Shown: positions 1 to 8,861 of the stretch, one piece after another
Layout: each line of letters starts with the position of its first letter
Position numbering within the stretch: the stretch's first letter is position 1
DNA from: Aralia elata
Taxonomy: Eukaryota; Streptophyta; Magnoliopsida; Apiales; Araliaceae
Direction: 5' to 3'
NCBI GenBank assembly: GCA_034770075.1
Contig: CM068384.1
Coordinates: 93,026,720-93,090,719 of the forward strand
DNA length: 64,000 bases
Made by a program: the position numbers and the translations under genes
Notes under the pieces: model-generated
The model's database searches: none
Told to the model about the DNA's origin: nothing
The model's input: the letters and a program-made list of their open reading frames with translations, nothing else

Positions 1-476
1 AAGTTATTAAGCTTTATGGTGGAATGCCAGGTGAAACAAAGGTAATGAACTCATATAGAGTTTTTAAGCAAAAGTTGAGAGTATTAAGATGAATGATGTT
101 ATATGCAAAAAAAAAAATTAAGAGATGATTGATGGCAATTTAGATTGTTTTGATGATTAGAAAGGAGAGACAACAGAGAGATTATAAGAAATGAACCAAG
201 GGTAGATTTAGTGTCTGATATGGAAAAAGTATCTAGAGATGGAACTGAATGATGAGATAATAGAAATCCCTAAAGAGGATCAATTGGAGCCCGATATAAG
301 GAATAGATGGAGGAAATGAAAGAAAGAAAGGTTAAGTCTGAGAGTTATAAGACCTTTGTGAGTCGTAATGAATGAAGAATAGTGGTCAATGTATATGTAC
401 TAGTATATTTATGCATGTAAGAAATGTGAATCTCAGTTTTTGTACAGCTAGCAGTATATCTGTTGAAAGTCCCAAC
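1..476. other. Unassigned degenerate sequence left of Tat-A
   Basis: There is no open frame of useful length, and stops occur in all frames. The purine-rich plus strand gives only short peptide runs that match nothing I recognise. If Tat-A had simply inserted into the copia element seen to its right, this stretch should hold the upstream half of copia integrase. It does not. It may be a worn LTR or UTR of another element; nothing more can be supported. Confidence 0.5.
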
Positions 477-846
477 TGTCAACGCCGGGTTTTCTTCTTC
501 TCGCGTGTCCTTTTAGTCTTTTCCAATTTTAGCCTTTTGATTTAATGATTTTTTGGAAAAGGTCGGCATTGATGTCGACGGGGTTTTGAAAGATCGTTTT
601 TTATGATGAGCCAATTAACCAGAGTCGCCAGTTGGTATATTTGAAATGGATGTACCAACTCATCCGAGTTTTCGTTTTTTTATAAATCGCTGGCTCATAT
701 GTGACTCCGAATTAAATGGTCTGCGAATCGAGATTCATAGAGTTCGGGGGCTTGCTTAAGTGAGGGGAAGGTGTTAGGCACCCCTCGACTTCCGTGAAAC
801 ACGGTTACCGCAATCTTGATGCTTTCCTATCCTTTAATTCATGAAT

Positions 847-877
<31 letters not shown>

Positions 878-2606
878 CCTATGTGAATGTTGTGGGGAAT
901 TTGTATGAAAGAGTCATTTGGATTTTAGGGAAAATCGTGTTTTAATTTGAGAACGCTTCGGAATGTCTTTTCGGTATGCACGAGAAAGCTTTAGTCTTTA
1001 TGAGAAAGGTTTGATTTTAATTGTCCAAAACTATGAGATTTTCGTTAAGTGTCGTTTTGGCAAAATAAGAGTTTTAAACCTTCGTCTAAATAGGAATCGA
1101 GATCTATACGTTGCTTTCATAAAATGATGGGCAATTTCTAGAATCTCTTTAACCCTATATACAACGGTTTAATAAAACGTCATTTTATTTATAAAATCAT
1201 TTTGTGTGATGTTTTGGAAAACGATTTTCTTTGGCTTTCTCGTTAGATAGGAATCGACATTCATTAACATTTCTCCAATTTTAACCTCGTGATTCTAATA
1301 TCCTACTTTGATTGATTTTATGAAAATCTTATCGTTTAGCTTTGAAATCAATTTCGTGTCATAGATCAAATCAAACATAAAAATGCGTTGGAGTTATTCA
1401 TGGGCATGTAAGCCATCAAAATAAACCCCAAACGCCTACAATCACAAATTTCACTATTTCGGGGCCTTAAACACGATCCTCGCCTTAGCGTCGTTTTAAG
1501 GCCCAACGATTACATATTTACAATGAAAACTACGTCATTTCTACTTCTTACATCAAGATATGTCCATCATCGGATTGGGACCCCGGGGTCGCTTTCCTAG
1601 GCTCACAACCAAGTATCCATACACAAACAATCGGATATTACAAGAAAATAAACCAACCCGGATAATCTAACAATACCAAGACATCCTAAAATAACGATTT
1701 AAAGGAATTGATACCAAATATAACACCTTAAAACAAACAAAGAAATTAATGAACGAATATCATCGGGTTACTAGGAAGAGTTTTATTCCGATGGAAACTT
1801 CACTCATAATCCCTAATTCATTGTTCAATCAATAAATTACATGAAAAATTGCATCTAATTTGATCAAATGATATGCTAGAAATTGATATCACAAAAGAGA
1901 TTTCACCTTGCAATTGATATCCAAATGGATGTAAATTTGATGTATTCGAATAGAAGGAGAGGTATATGTGATACAATCAACTCAAGAGATATTAATCCTC
2001 ACTTTTTCCTTCCTTTCTCTCCTATTTTGTTGCAAAATTATGGTGTTTTTTCCTCTCTATTTCCGATTTTTGCTGCTGTTTTCCGCTGGAATTCTTCCTC
2101 TTTCAAATTTTTTGCTGACTTCCCTGTATGCTGCCTGAAGCTGGCTTAAATAGGCTGGCCAGAGCCAGCCGCAGATCTATCTGCGGCTGGCCGCAGATGG
2201 ATCTGCGGCTGGCCAGCTGGCACGCCTCCCATCGCACTCAGCTGGTAGTGCTGATTTCCTGGTTTCCGTGCTGGCGCACCCACTTGGCCGCAGATCTATC
2301 CGCGGCTGGCGGGCTTGACTTTCTCGATTTTCGTGCCACACCTCGATTTTCGTGCCGCAACGTCGGTTTTCGCTGACAGGCTCGTATTCTGCAGTCCGGG
2401 AATTTCCGGGAGACGTGCCACCTCATTCGGAAATGCCTGCCTCGGACGGCTTTATTGTCACGTAAACTTGGGTTGCCCAAAACATTGCGGCGGTGCCGGG
2501 CGCTCGCCCTTGTGCCCGCTCCTTTGCTCCCGCAAGCCGGTTCAATTGACGATTTCGCCCTCCTGTCATGGTTAGTAGAAGGAAACGCAAAATTTGGGTG
2601 TCTACA
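477..2606 (-). repeat. Tat-A 3' LTR (2130 bp)
   Basis: It aligns end to end with 16481-18597. In minus sense it starts TGTAGACACC at 2606 and ends at 477 with ...GTTGACA. It contains a GT microsatellite near 848-877 (longer than in the other LTR), a TATA box and three CCGCAGAT-type palindromes. By eye the two LTRs are nearly identical except at about 1955-2125, where they differ strongly. Confidence 0.9.
2145..2305 (-). promoter_or_regulatory. Tat-A 3' LTR core promoter: TATA box and three palindromes
   Basis: On the minus strand CTATTTAAG (2153-2145) is a good TATA box. Fifteen bases upstream of it lies the palindrome CCGCAGAT-NN-ATCTGCGG (2169-2186). A second copy is at 2191-2208, and a third with one arm mismatch (ATCCGCGG) is at 2288-2305. 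The same arrangement occurs in the other LTR and in the antisense promoter. The factor that might bind is unknown. Confidence 0.65.
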
Positions 2607-2620
2607 GCTGCCCCTCTTTA
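2607..2620 (-). other. Tat-A polypurine tract
   Basis: The minus strand reads TAAAGAGGGGCAGC immediately before the LTR start TGTAGACACC. Position and composition are those of the PPT that primes plus-strand DNA synthesis. Confidence 0.8.
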
Positions 2621-2837
2621 TCATGTTTATGAAATGATAAATGAAATGAACAGGATAAAGAATAGACACTCGATGCATGAATGACAGTGCATAAGAATTG
2701 ACAATACATATATGATGCAACACATATAATTTATGATGCAACACAAGATGTAATGCATGCAAGACATTCGTAAGAGTGTCAATGTATCAACCCCTTGACC
2801 GTGTTCGTTAGTCTTTGGGTTCACTCTTTCAATCTAT
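2621..2837. other. Spacer between PPT and tandem array
   Basis: Low-complexity AT-rich DNA with ATGCA-rich words. No coding potential is visible. Confidence 0.5.
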
Positions 2838-3862
2838 CGTCTCGTTCGGGGCCGGGTATCGTCGCCGGTCACCCATCGCGTAACCCCCGGTTATCGTCGC
2901 CGGTTGGTTATCTGTCGGAGCCGGTTATCGTCGCCGGACATCCATCTCGTGATCGCCGGTTATCGTCGCCGGTCGATCGTCTCGTCGGTGGGCCGGGTAT
3001 CGTCGCCGGTCACCCATCGCGTAACCCCCGGTTATCGTCGCCGGTTGGTTATCTGTCGGAGCCGGTTATCGTCGCCGGACATCCATCTCGTGATCGCCGG
3101 TTATCGTCGCCGGTCGATCGTCTCGTCGGGGCCGGGTATCGTCGCCGGTCACCCATCGCGTAACCCCCGGTTATCGTCGCCGGTTGGTTATCTGTCGGAG
3201 CAGGTTATCGTCGCCGGACATCCATCTCATGATCGCCGGTTATCGTCGCCGGTCGATCGTCATGTCGGGGCCGGGTATCGTCGCCGGTCACCCATCGCGT
3301 AACCCCCGGTTATCGTCGCCGGTTGGTTATCTTGTCGGAGCCGGTTATCGTCGCCGGACATCCATCTCATGATCGCCGGTTATCGTCGCCGGTCGATCGT
3401 CTCGTCGGGGCCGGGTATCGTCGCCGGTCACCCATTTTGTAACCCCCGGTTATCGTCGCCGGTTGGTTATCTTGTCGGAGCCGGTTATCGTCGCCGGACA
3501 TCCATCTCATGATTGCCGGTTATCGTCGCCGGTCGATCGTCTCGTCGGGGCCGGGTATCGTCGCCGGTCACCCATCTCGTAACCCCCGGTTATCGTCGCC
3601 GGTTGGTTATCTTGTCGGAGCCGGTTATCGTCGCCGGACATCCATCTCATGATTGCCGGTTATCGTCGCCGGTCGATCGTCTCGTCGGGGCCGGGTATCG
3701 TCGCCGGTCACCCATCGCGTAACCCCCGGTTATCGTCGCCGGTTGGTTATCTTGTCGGAGCCGGTTATCGTCGCCGGACATCCATCTCATGATCGCCGGT
3801 TATCGTCGCCGGTCGATCGTCTCGTCGGGGCCGGGTATCGTCGCCGGTCACCCATCGCGTAA
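2838..3862. repeat. 140-bp tandem array with 35-bp substructure
   Basis: The word GCCGGGTATCGTCGCCGG recurs at 2851, 2992, 3131, 3270, 3410, 3550, 3690 and 3830, giving seven full monomers of 139-141 bp and a partial eighth. Each monomer contains four copies of a (T)TATCGTCGCCGG core about 35 bp apart, separated by different spacers, so it is a higher-order repeat of four subunits. Later monomers are the most uniform. Position between the PPT and the antisense genes matches the hypervariable 3' region reported for Tat/Ogre elements, where satellites can arise. The plus-strand open frames through it are a by-product of the repeat and are not genes. Confidence 0.95.
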
Positions 3863-3923
3863 ACTTTTCACTTCAACACGTCAAATGGCTTCAAGGGAGC
3901 AAGGTGGGGCCCACCAGGGCCAG

Positions 3924-3982
3924 CCGCAGATGGATCTGCGGCCAGCCGCAGATACATCTGCGGCCAAGATCGGGCTTATAAG
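3924..3982 (+). promoter_or_regulatory. Promoter of the antisense cassette: two palindromes and TATA box
   Basis: Two perfect palindromes, CCGCAGAT-GG-ATCTGCGG (3924-3941) and CCGCAGAT-AC-ATCTGCGG (3946-3963), are followed 13 bases later by CTTATAAG with TATAAG at 3977-3982. The sense is that of the plus-strand genes. The geometry nearly repeats that of the LTR promoters (15-base spacing there). A cap site about 30 bases downstream would precede the predicted 5' UTR intron. Confidence 0.65.
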
Positions 3983-4126
3983 CGGCCTCCTGCTTCCAGA
4001 TCTGTCACTTTCAACTTCCAACTCATACATATTCCTTGCGATTTTTGCTTGTTCGTAAGGGCTTTTCGTCGATTTTTCAACTTTCCTGCAAAAACTGTTC
4101 CGGTAGGATTGATCTACACGCTACAG

Positions 4127-4448
4127 GTAACACTTTGACCGGTCACTTTTCAATTCCGTCAATGTTTTGCTATACATTTGACTATTGGCATGTTTAGAGA
4201 TAAAATGTATGCTTTACAATGTTATGTAATGTACCATCCCATATACATGCTATGTATCAACTATGTGAGTCCTATTTTATGTTCATGAGGCGGTCCCACA
4301 TATTGTTATTCCTTTTCTGCAATAAAATCATGCATTACATACTGTAATTACATATATGAATGCAATTTAGATCTGTTTGAGGCTTTGATTGATGGAAAAC
4401 GCGTTTGGCTTATGCCTGGGATGTCCATTTTTCAAACGGAACTCTGCC

Positions 4449-4487
<39 letters not shown>

Positions 4488-4593
4488 ACATGCATCATGT
4501 TGCATTAATCATATGATGAGGCTAGAAATTTAGAATGTTCATTACATAATTTAAAAAGGGAACTTACCTTCTTTCTCGCCCGTTCTATTCCAG
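4127..4593 (+). other. Predicted 5' UTR intron of the PMD gene
   Basis: The donor context is CTACAG|GTAACA at 4127. The acceptor is a pyrimidine-rich tract ending TTCTATTCCAG at 4593, two bases before the ATG at 4596. It contains a T run of about 36 near 4450-4485. Splicing is inferred from sequence only. Confidence 0.5.
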
Positions 4594-4595
4594 CT

Positions 4596-6569
4596 ATGGA
4601 TCGTGATGCGCCCAGTAGCTCCTCCGCCTCTCGGACTTCGGGTGTTCGCCGTCGTAGGCCTGCACCCACTCCTGTTCCTCCTCGGACCCGTCAGGCTCGT
4701 CGTTTGACGGAGGCTGTCATTCGTCCTGGTCATCCGGACGTTGAGGAGGCTGTCCCTCCGGAGGTCGCGGCAGAGGGGCCATCCTCTAGCGCACCGGCTC
4801 CATCTACTCGTCAGGCTTCTTCTGGCGCCTCTGTGCAGATACCCGATCTTTTGGGTCGGGATCTCAGTCGTCACCCTTCAGCATCTCTCGTGGCTAACGA
4901 GGTATATTCAGTTCTATTCTGATTTTACTCTCAATTTCTCCATTCTCCTTTTATCCGGACTGACCCCTTGGTGATTGCCCAGGTACCCGAGTTTACCCAG
5001 CCGAGGGGCAACTGGTTCAACATCTACTCCCTTTACGCGGCCCTGCACAGTGATTATCGGGCGATGGTGGACTCTTGGGGCTTTCGACATTTCTTCACTA
5101 TCATCCCCCGCCAGTGCCCCTGGGGTTACATGAGGGCTTTATCCGAGCGATGGTTCCACCAGACGCAGTCTCTTCATCTCCTCGACTGCGAGGTCGTGTT
5201 GACCCCATGGGACTGGAGGTACATTACCGGCATTGAGTTTAACCCGGGTCTCCCGCGTCCCCTTGGATCTTGATATCACTCCTGTGGAGGTTCGAGCTTT
5301 GCTGGGCTTCGCTGCTGAGGACCGGGTCTTTAAGGCCCGCAGTATCCGATCTGGTGCCTTGGCTGTCGATGCAGTCGGGGGTCTCTATGCGCTGCCTACT
5401 CCAGCAGATCAGGGTACCCGCGACATTCTACTCCGACGCTTGTTCCTGACGATCATGAGGGGTTGTTTCCTAGGGAACAACTCCTCCACCATTCATTTCA
5501 GCGTCGTGGGAGCGGTTAGAGACGTGGATCGCATCAGTGACTATGACTGGGGGTCATTCACCTTTGCCTATTTCCTCCACGGTATGCGCCTACGCTCGGA
5601 GGGACAGACTGATGCCTGGCTCGGTTTCTACCACTTTCTGCTGGTGAGTCCCTTCCTCCTCTCTCTTACTGTATTTCTTTTCCTTTCATCTCTTTTCTGT
5701 ATTTGATAGTGACTCATGCCTTGCCTTGTTTCTATTCACAGTTCTGGGCCTATGAGCGGCTTCCATGTCTGAGGCCCATCACTACTCTGGGCCCGGACAC
5801 TTATCCTCGGGGTCGGCGATGGCATCACAACACTCTGGAGGAGGTCCCCGTGTCGGGCAGCTTTGCACATTGTCGTATTCAGCTGGAGTTGATCACGGCT
5901 GCCGACGTCGTCTGGATTCCCTACCTCTCCGAGCATCTGACTGTGGGGTTTGCTGACGGGCATCCTTCCGGCCCGGAGTTCGAGCTTTCCACCCGTCGCC
6001 TTACTTTGCAGAGTGTTGGAGGCTGGGTGATGTATCTAGGAGAGCGCGCATTTAGATGCGTCACTGGAGAGATCCGCATCCCGCACTCCCTTTCTTTCAC
6101 TACTTTCTGGCCGCTGGATTCTCAGCCCTCGGAGATCATGCTCGCCGAGGAGGATGGTCGGATGCTTTCCACGGGTCCCACTACGAGTGATGCATTCCGT
6201 ACATGGTGGGTGCCCCGTACCATCGGTCCTCAGACTCGGGCCACTTTCTTTCTTGGAGATATGGTTCCAGGCTCGGTGACGATGACCGATTGGGCTGCCT
6301 GTGTTCGGACCCCTACCCACGCTGAGCAGATCGCCACATTGACCCGCCAGGTGGATCAGTTGTCGCTGTTTATTCGGGGGTTGGGCCGGACCCCGGAGGA
6401 GGCTTACACCTACGATCCTGATGGTGCAGGTTATGATGCAGGCCCGAGTTCATCTGATGCCACGGCGCATCCCTACATCCCTGATATGAACTTTGGTCCT
6501 CCGAGCTCGACGACTCCAGGGGATCAGTTCGAGGATCCTGCTTTCATAGATGATACTGATTTTATTTAG
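4596..6569 (+). pseudogene. Plant mobile domain (PMD/MAIN-like) protein, three exons, one frameshift
   Basis: Exons are predicted at 4596-4901, 4983-5643 and 5742-6569; both introns have GT..AG ends (GTATAT..CCCAG; GTGAGT..CACAG) and are phase 0. The N-terminus is Ser/Pro/Arg-rich. Exon 2 carries the plant-mobile-domain signature (NWFNIYSLYAALHSDY, then TPWDWRYITGIEFNPG) and exon 3 continues with VWIPYLSEHLTVGFADGH and an acidic, Ser/Pro-rich tail ending at the TAG 6567-6569. Around 5250-5262 the frame changes: one frame ends at a TGA at 5271-5273, while the homologous continuation (VPLDLDITPVEVRALLG) is in the next frame, so this copy is broken unless the base is a sequencing error. PMD proteins (MAIN, MAIL1) act in plant genome silencing, and PMD ORFs captured by Ty3/gypsy elements are known. 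The orientation is opposite to gag-pol. Its function in the element is unknown. Confidence 0.8.
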
Positions 6570-6783
6570 ACCAGGATAGGATAGGGCCTTTGTATCGGCA
6601 CCTGCTTAGATTTCTTTTTCATTTACGCACTATGTACTGAACTCATTTATTTATTTATGCACAGTTTTCTTTTTCATTTTATGGGATTCACCTGTTTTAT
6701 TATTAACTGTATGATGCATGCTCTTTTATTTATGGATAGAAAATGACCCCTGTACAGTCTTTTTTGATACTATTTTTTCACAG

Positions 6784-8292
6784 ATGTCGTCCTCAGATGC
6801 CGTGGTTCGTTTGGATTCCACTCCTCCCACAGGGTTGATTGGCAGCCTCCTCCGCTGGTTGGACAGTCTACTGCCAGCAGATAGGGTTATCGTAGATGGT
6901 CTTTTGGGACATTCTTGGTCCTTATTAACCTTCCGGGTGCCAGCGGGCTTTGTGGATGGTCTTCTGAGCTATTGGGCCCCTGCCCGTCAGGTGTTTAGGT
7001 TTGGGACAGTAGAGCTGACCCCCACCCTTAAGGAGTATGCTCGCTTCACCGGCTTGCCGTTGGATGGTCCCTGTGCTAGGGTTACCGTTGGTTCCATGCG
7101 CCGTCAATTCTTGACTTTCACCGGTTTGCGGAGGGCTGTCTTATTACCGGTAATCACATCAGACCATATGGTTCCTCTTCAATTCTTGATTGACCGATTT
7201 GGCTCACCTGACAGTTTCCGTCTTTTCCTCGGTGATTTTTCCGTGTCCGAGGAGCGCTGGGATGTCTTGAGAGTGGGCGTTCTGATGGCCTGTGTCATCT
7301 CAGTTTTGTATTTGCCTGCAGGATCCGATCATTGGGACATGCGGATTGTTGCGGCCGTTGGGGCCCTTCAGGAGGATCACACCATTCTCCCCATGATATT
7401 GGCGGATACCTATATGTCGGCCACATATTGCCAGTCCTTCCGAGGCAGAGTATTCCGAGGGAGCTCGACTTTGTTGTATGTGTGGTTCATGAGTCACCTT
7501 AGTCCCATCGGCCACCTCCGTCGCCAAGGGTTTTGCTTCAGTCATGACATAACCACGCAGTTTTCATTTCGTCCCGCGAGTTGTACTGATGTGGCCTCCT
7601 GGACATCATTTTTGTCTATCATTGAGGACCCCTTTCATCTATTGGTTTACTCGGGCTATTGCTCCTTCACGAGCTTCTTGACTCATGTGCCTGACATGGA
7701 TTTCATTCCCATTGCTGGGTTAAGGGGCGTGACGACCTATCATCCCCTGGTGGTTATGGGGCAGTTTGATCAGACACAGGATTTACACCCCTTCGCGGGT
7801 GCAGCCGCATACCGATTCCTTATATCATCCTGTACAGAGAGGGATCTATTGCAGGTATACGAGCTTTGGGATCGCAGGATCTTTGCCGAACATAGTGCGA
7901 GCTGTCACATCCAGACATTTGCCTACGTACAGTGGTTGCGTGGAGACCTGGATTCGGCTAGTTTGAGTCGGACTGGGGCCTTTGATGACTCTGGAGTGAT
8001 TTTCACAGAAGATACCACAGACCATTCCATCTCAGCCGATTCTGCCCCGAGTCAGGTCGCTGAGGATTCCCGACTCCGCCTGGCCCTGATTACTACTGAA
8101 GCCGAGAGGGATGCCGCCCTTGCCGAGAGAGATGAGGCCATTCGGGCTAGAGATGCTGCCATTGCTGATAGAGAGGCCATTGTATTTCAGACCAGGGCAG
8201 TGGTAGATGCTCATTTTGGGACTGTCAGCCGAGCTACTGCTTTACTGGATCGTATTGATATGCTGGGGCAGCAGATTTGCAGGAGATGCTGA
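6784..8292 (+). CDS. DUF7745-like protein with C-terminal coiled coil, 502 aa, intact
   Basis: An uninterrupted frame. I start it at the ATG 6784 because a consensus acceptor (TTTTTTCACAG, ending 6783) directly precedes it, the same layout as the PMD gene; the open frame extends upstream to 6718 but with non-coding-like sequence. Residues about 40-400 resemble the DUF7745 family common in plant repeat proteins: a VDGLLSYWAPARQVFRFG block, LTPTLKEYARFTGLP, and LADTYMSATYCQ followed by YVWFMSHL. Residues about 455-485 form an Ala/Glu/Arg/Asp heptad region (AERDAALAERDEAIRARDAA), a likely coiled coil. It follows the PMD gene by 214 bp on the same strand, and an AATAAA lies at 8414. It may share a transcript with the PMD gene or have its own. 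Its biochemical role is unknown. Confidence 0.75.
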   Translation: MSSSDAVVRLDSTPPTGLIGSLLRWLDSLLPADRVIVDGLLGHSWSLLTFRVPAGFVDGLLSYWAPARQVFRFGTVELTPTLKEYARFTGLPLDGPCARVTVGSMRRQFLTFTGLRRAVLLPVITSDHMVPLQFLIDRFGSPDSFRLFLGDFSVSEERWDVLRVGVLMACVISVLYLPAGSDHWDMRIVAAVGALQEDHTILPMILADTYMSATYCQSFRGRVFRGSSTLLYVWFMSHLSPIGHLRRQGFCFSHDITTQFSFRPASCTDVASWTSFLSIIEDPFHLLVYSGYCSFTSFLTHVPDMDFIPIAGLRGVTTYHPLVVMGQFDQTQDLHPFAGAAAYRFLISSCTERDLLQVYELWDRRIFAEHSASCHIQTFAYVQWLRGDLDSASLSRTGAFDDSGVIFTEDTTDHSISADSAPSQVAEDSRLRLALITTEAERDAALAERDEAIRARDAAIADREAIVFQTRAVVDAHFGTVSRATALLDRIDMLGQQICRRC

Positions 8293-8413
8293 TGCTTTCA
8301 GATCCATCCACCACCCTGTCCATCCTGCTTCGGCTAGTTTCAGATTTGTAGATTATTTTATTTCCTGCATAGACTATGTTGGTTTTCATCAGTTATTGAA
8401 AGAGAAATCTTGT

Positions 8414-8419
8414 AATAAA
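8414..8419 (+). terminator. Polyadenylation signal AATAAA of the antisense cassette
   Basis: A canonical AATAAA lies 122 bases after the DUF7745-like stop codon, followed by T-rich sequence at 8458-8472. It ends the plus-strand unit before it would run into the 3' end of pol. Confidence 0.5.
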
Positions 8420-8761
8420 ACGACTTATATATATAGGACATGCATTTAAATTTAGTCATTTTCCCCTTTTGTCGTATCATTGCCCTCCATTGGATCATCA
8501 TTTTATCCAACTGACCATGATTTTGACATTTCGCCTTCTTTCTTTCCTCAAGACTTGATGGAGATTTGACAGATATTGCCGCACACCTTTTGATTTCGTC
8601 GGATTGAATCTCAGATTTTGGATAACTGTTTGGGTTGGATCAGGGTATGTATTCTGGGATGAAACTGGTTAGGCAGTTGGTTTCGGGACAGTTTTGAGGG
8701 TGTAGGAAGGTTTTATCTGGCTATCGAAAATTGGTTTTGGTTGGGGAAAGGATTATTTTTA

Positions 8762-8846
8762 AAGGATCGGACCGCGCCATGATGGCTGCCTACGTACCCC
8801 CACAAGTTGGGAGATCAGGTCCTACGTAGTTCGCTGTCAAAGGAAA
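8762..8846 (-). other. Conserved non-coding block with paired TACGTA motifs, downstream of pol
   Basis: The minus strand reads GAACTACGTAGGACC..., then a GGGGGTACGTAGGCAGC segment, ending near GGATCGGACCGCG in plus sense. The two TACGTA hexamers are about 35 bases apart in near-inverted context. I recognise this GAACTACGT...TACGTAGGCAG pattern as a common sequence after pol in plant Tat-type repeats. Its role is not known to me. Confidence 0.45.
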
Positions 8847-8861
8847 AACAGAACTGATGAT

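Noticed and set aside
2238..2762. 174-codon minus ORF across the LTR/PPT border
   Set aside because: It runs through LTR sequence, the PPT and low-complexity DNA; no domain. The LTR part is mirrored at 18418-18663, but the rest is unrelated.
2795..3862. Overlapping plus-strand ORFs of 60-130 codons with peptides like RLSSPVDRLV
   Set aside because: They are the translation of the 140-bp tandem array, whose length allows several frames to stay open. There is no start context, no domain, and monomer number sets the length.
2838..3862. CRISPR-like look of regularly spaced repeats
   Set aside because: The spacers are themselves repeated, the genome is a plant, and the units form a higher-order tandem repeat.
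4450..4485. T run as a poly(A)-tailed retrogene or SINE end on the minus strand
   Set aside because: No adjacent SINE/LINE body, no target duplication; it lies inside the predicted leader intron of the antisense cassette.
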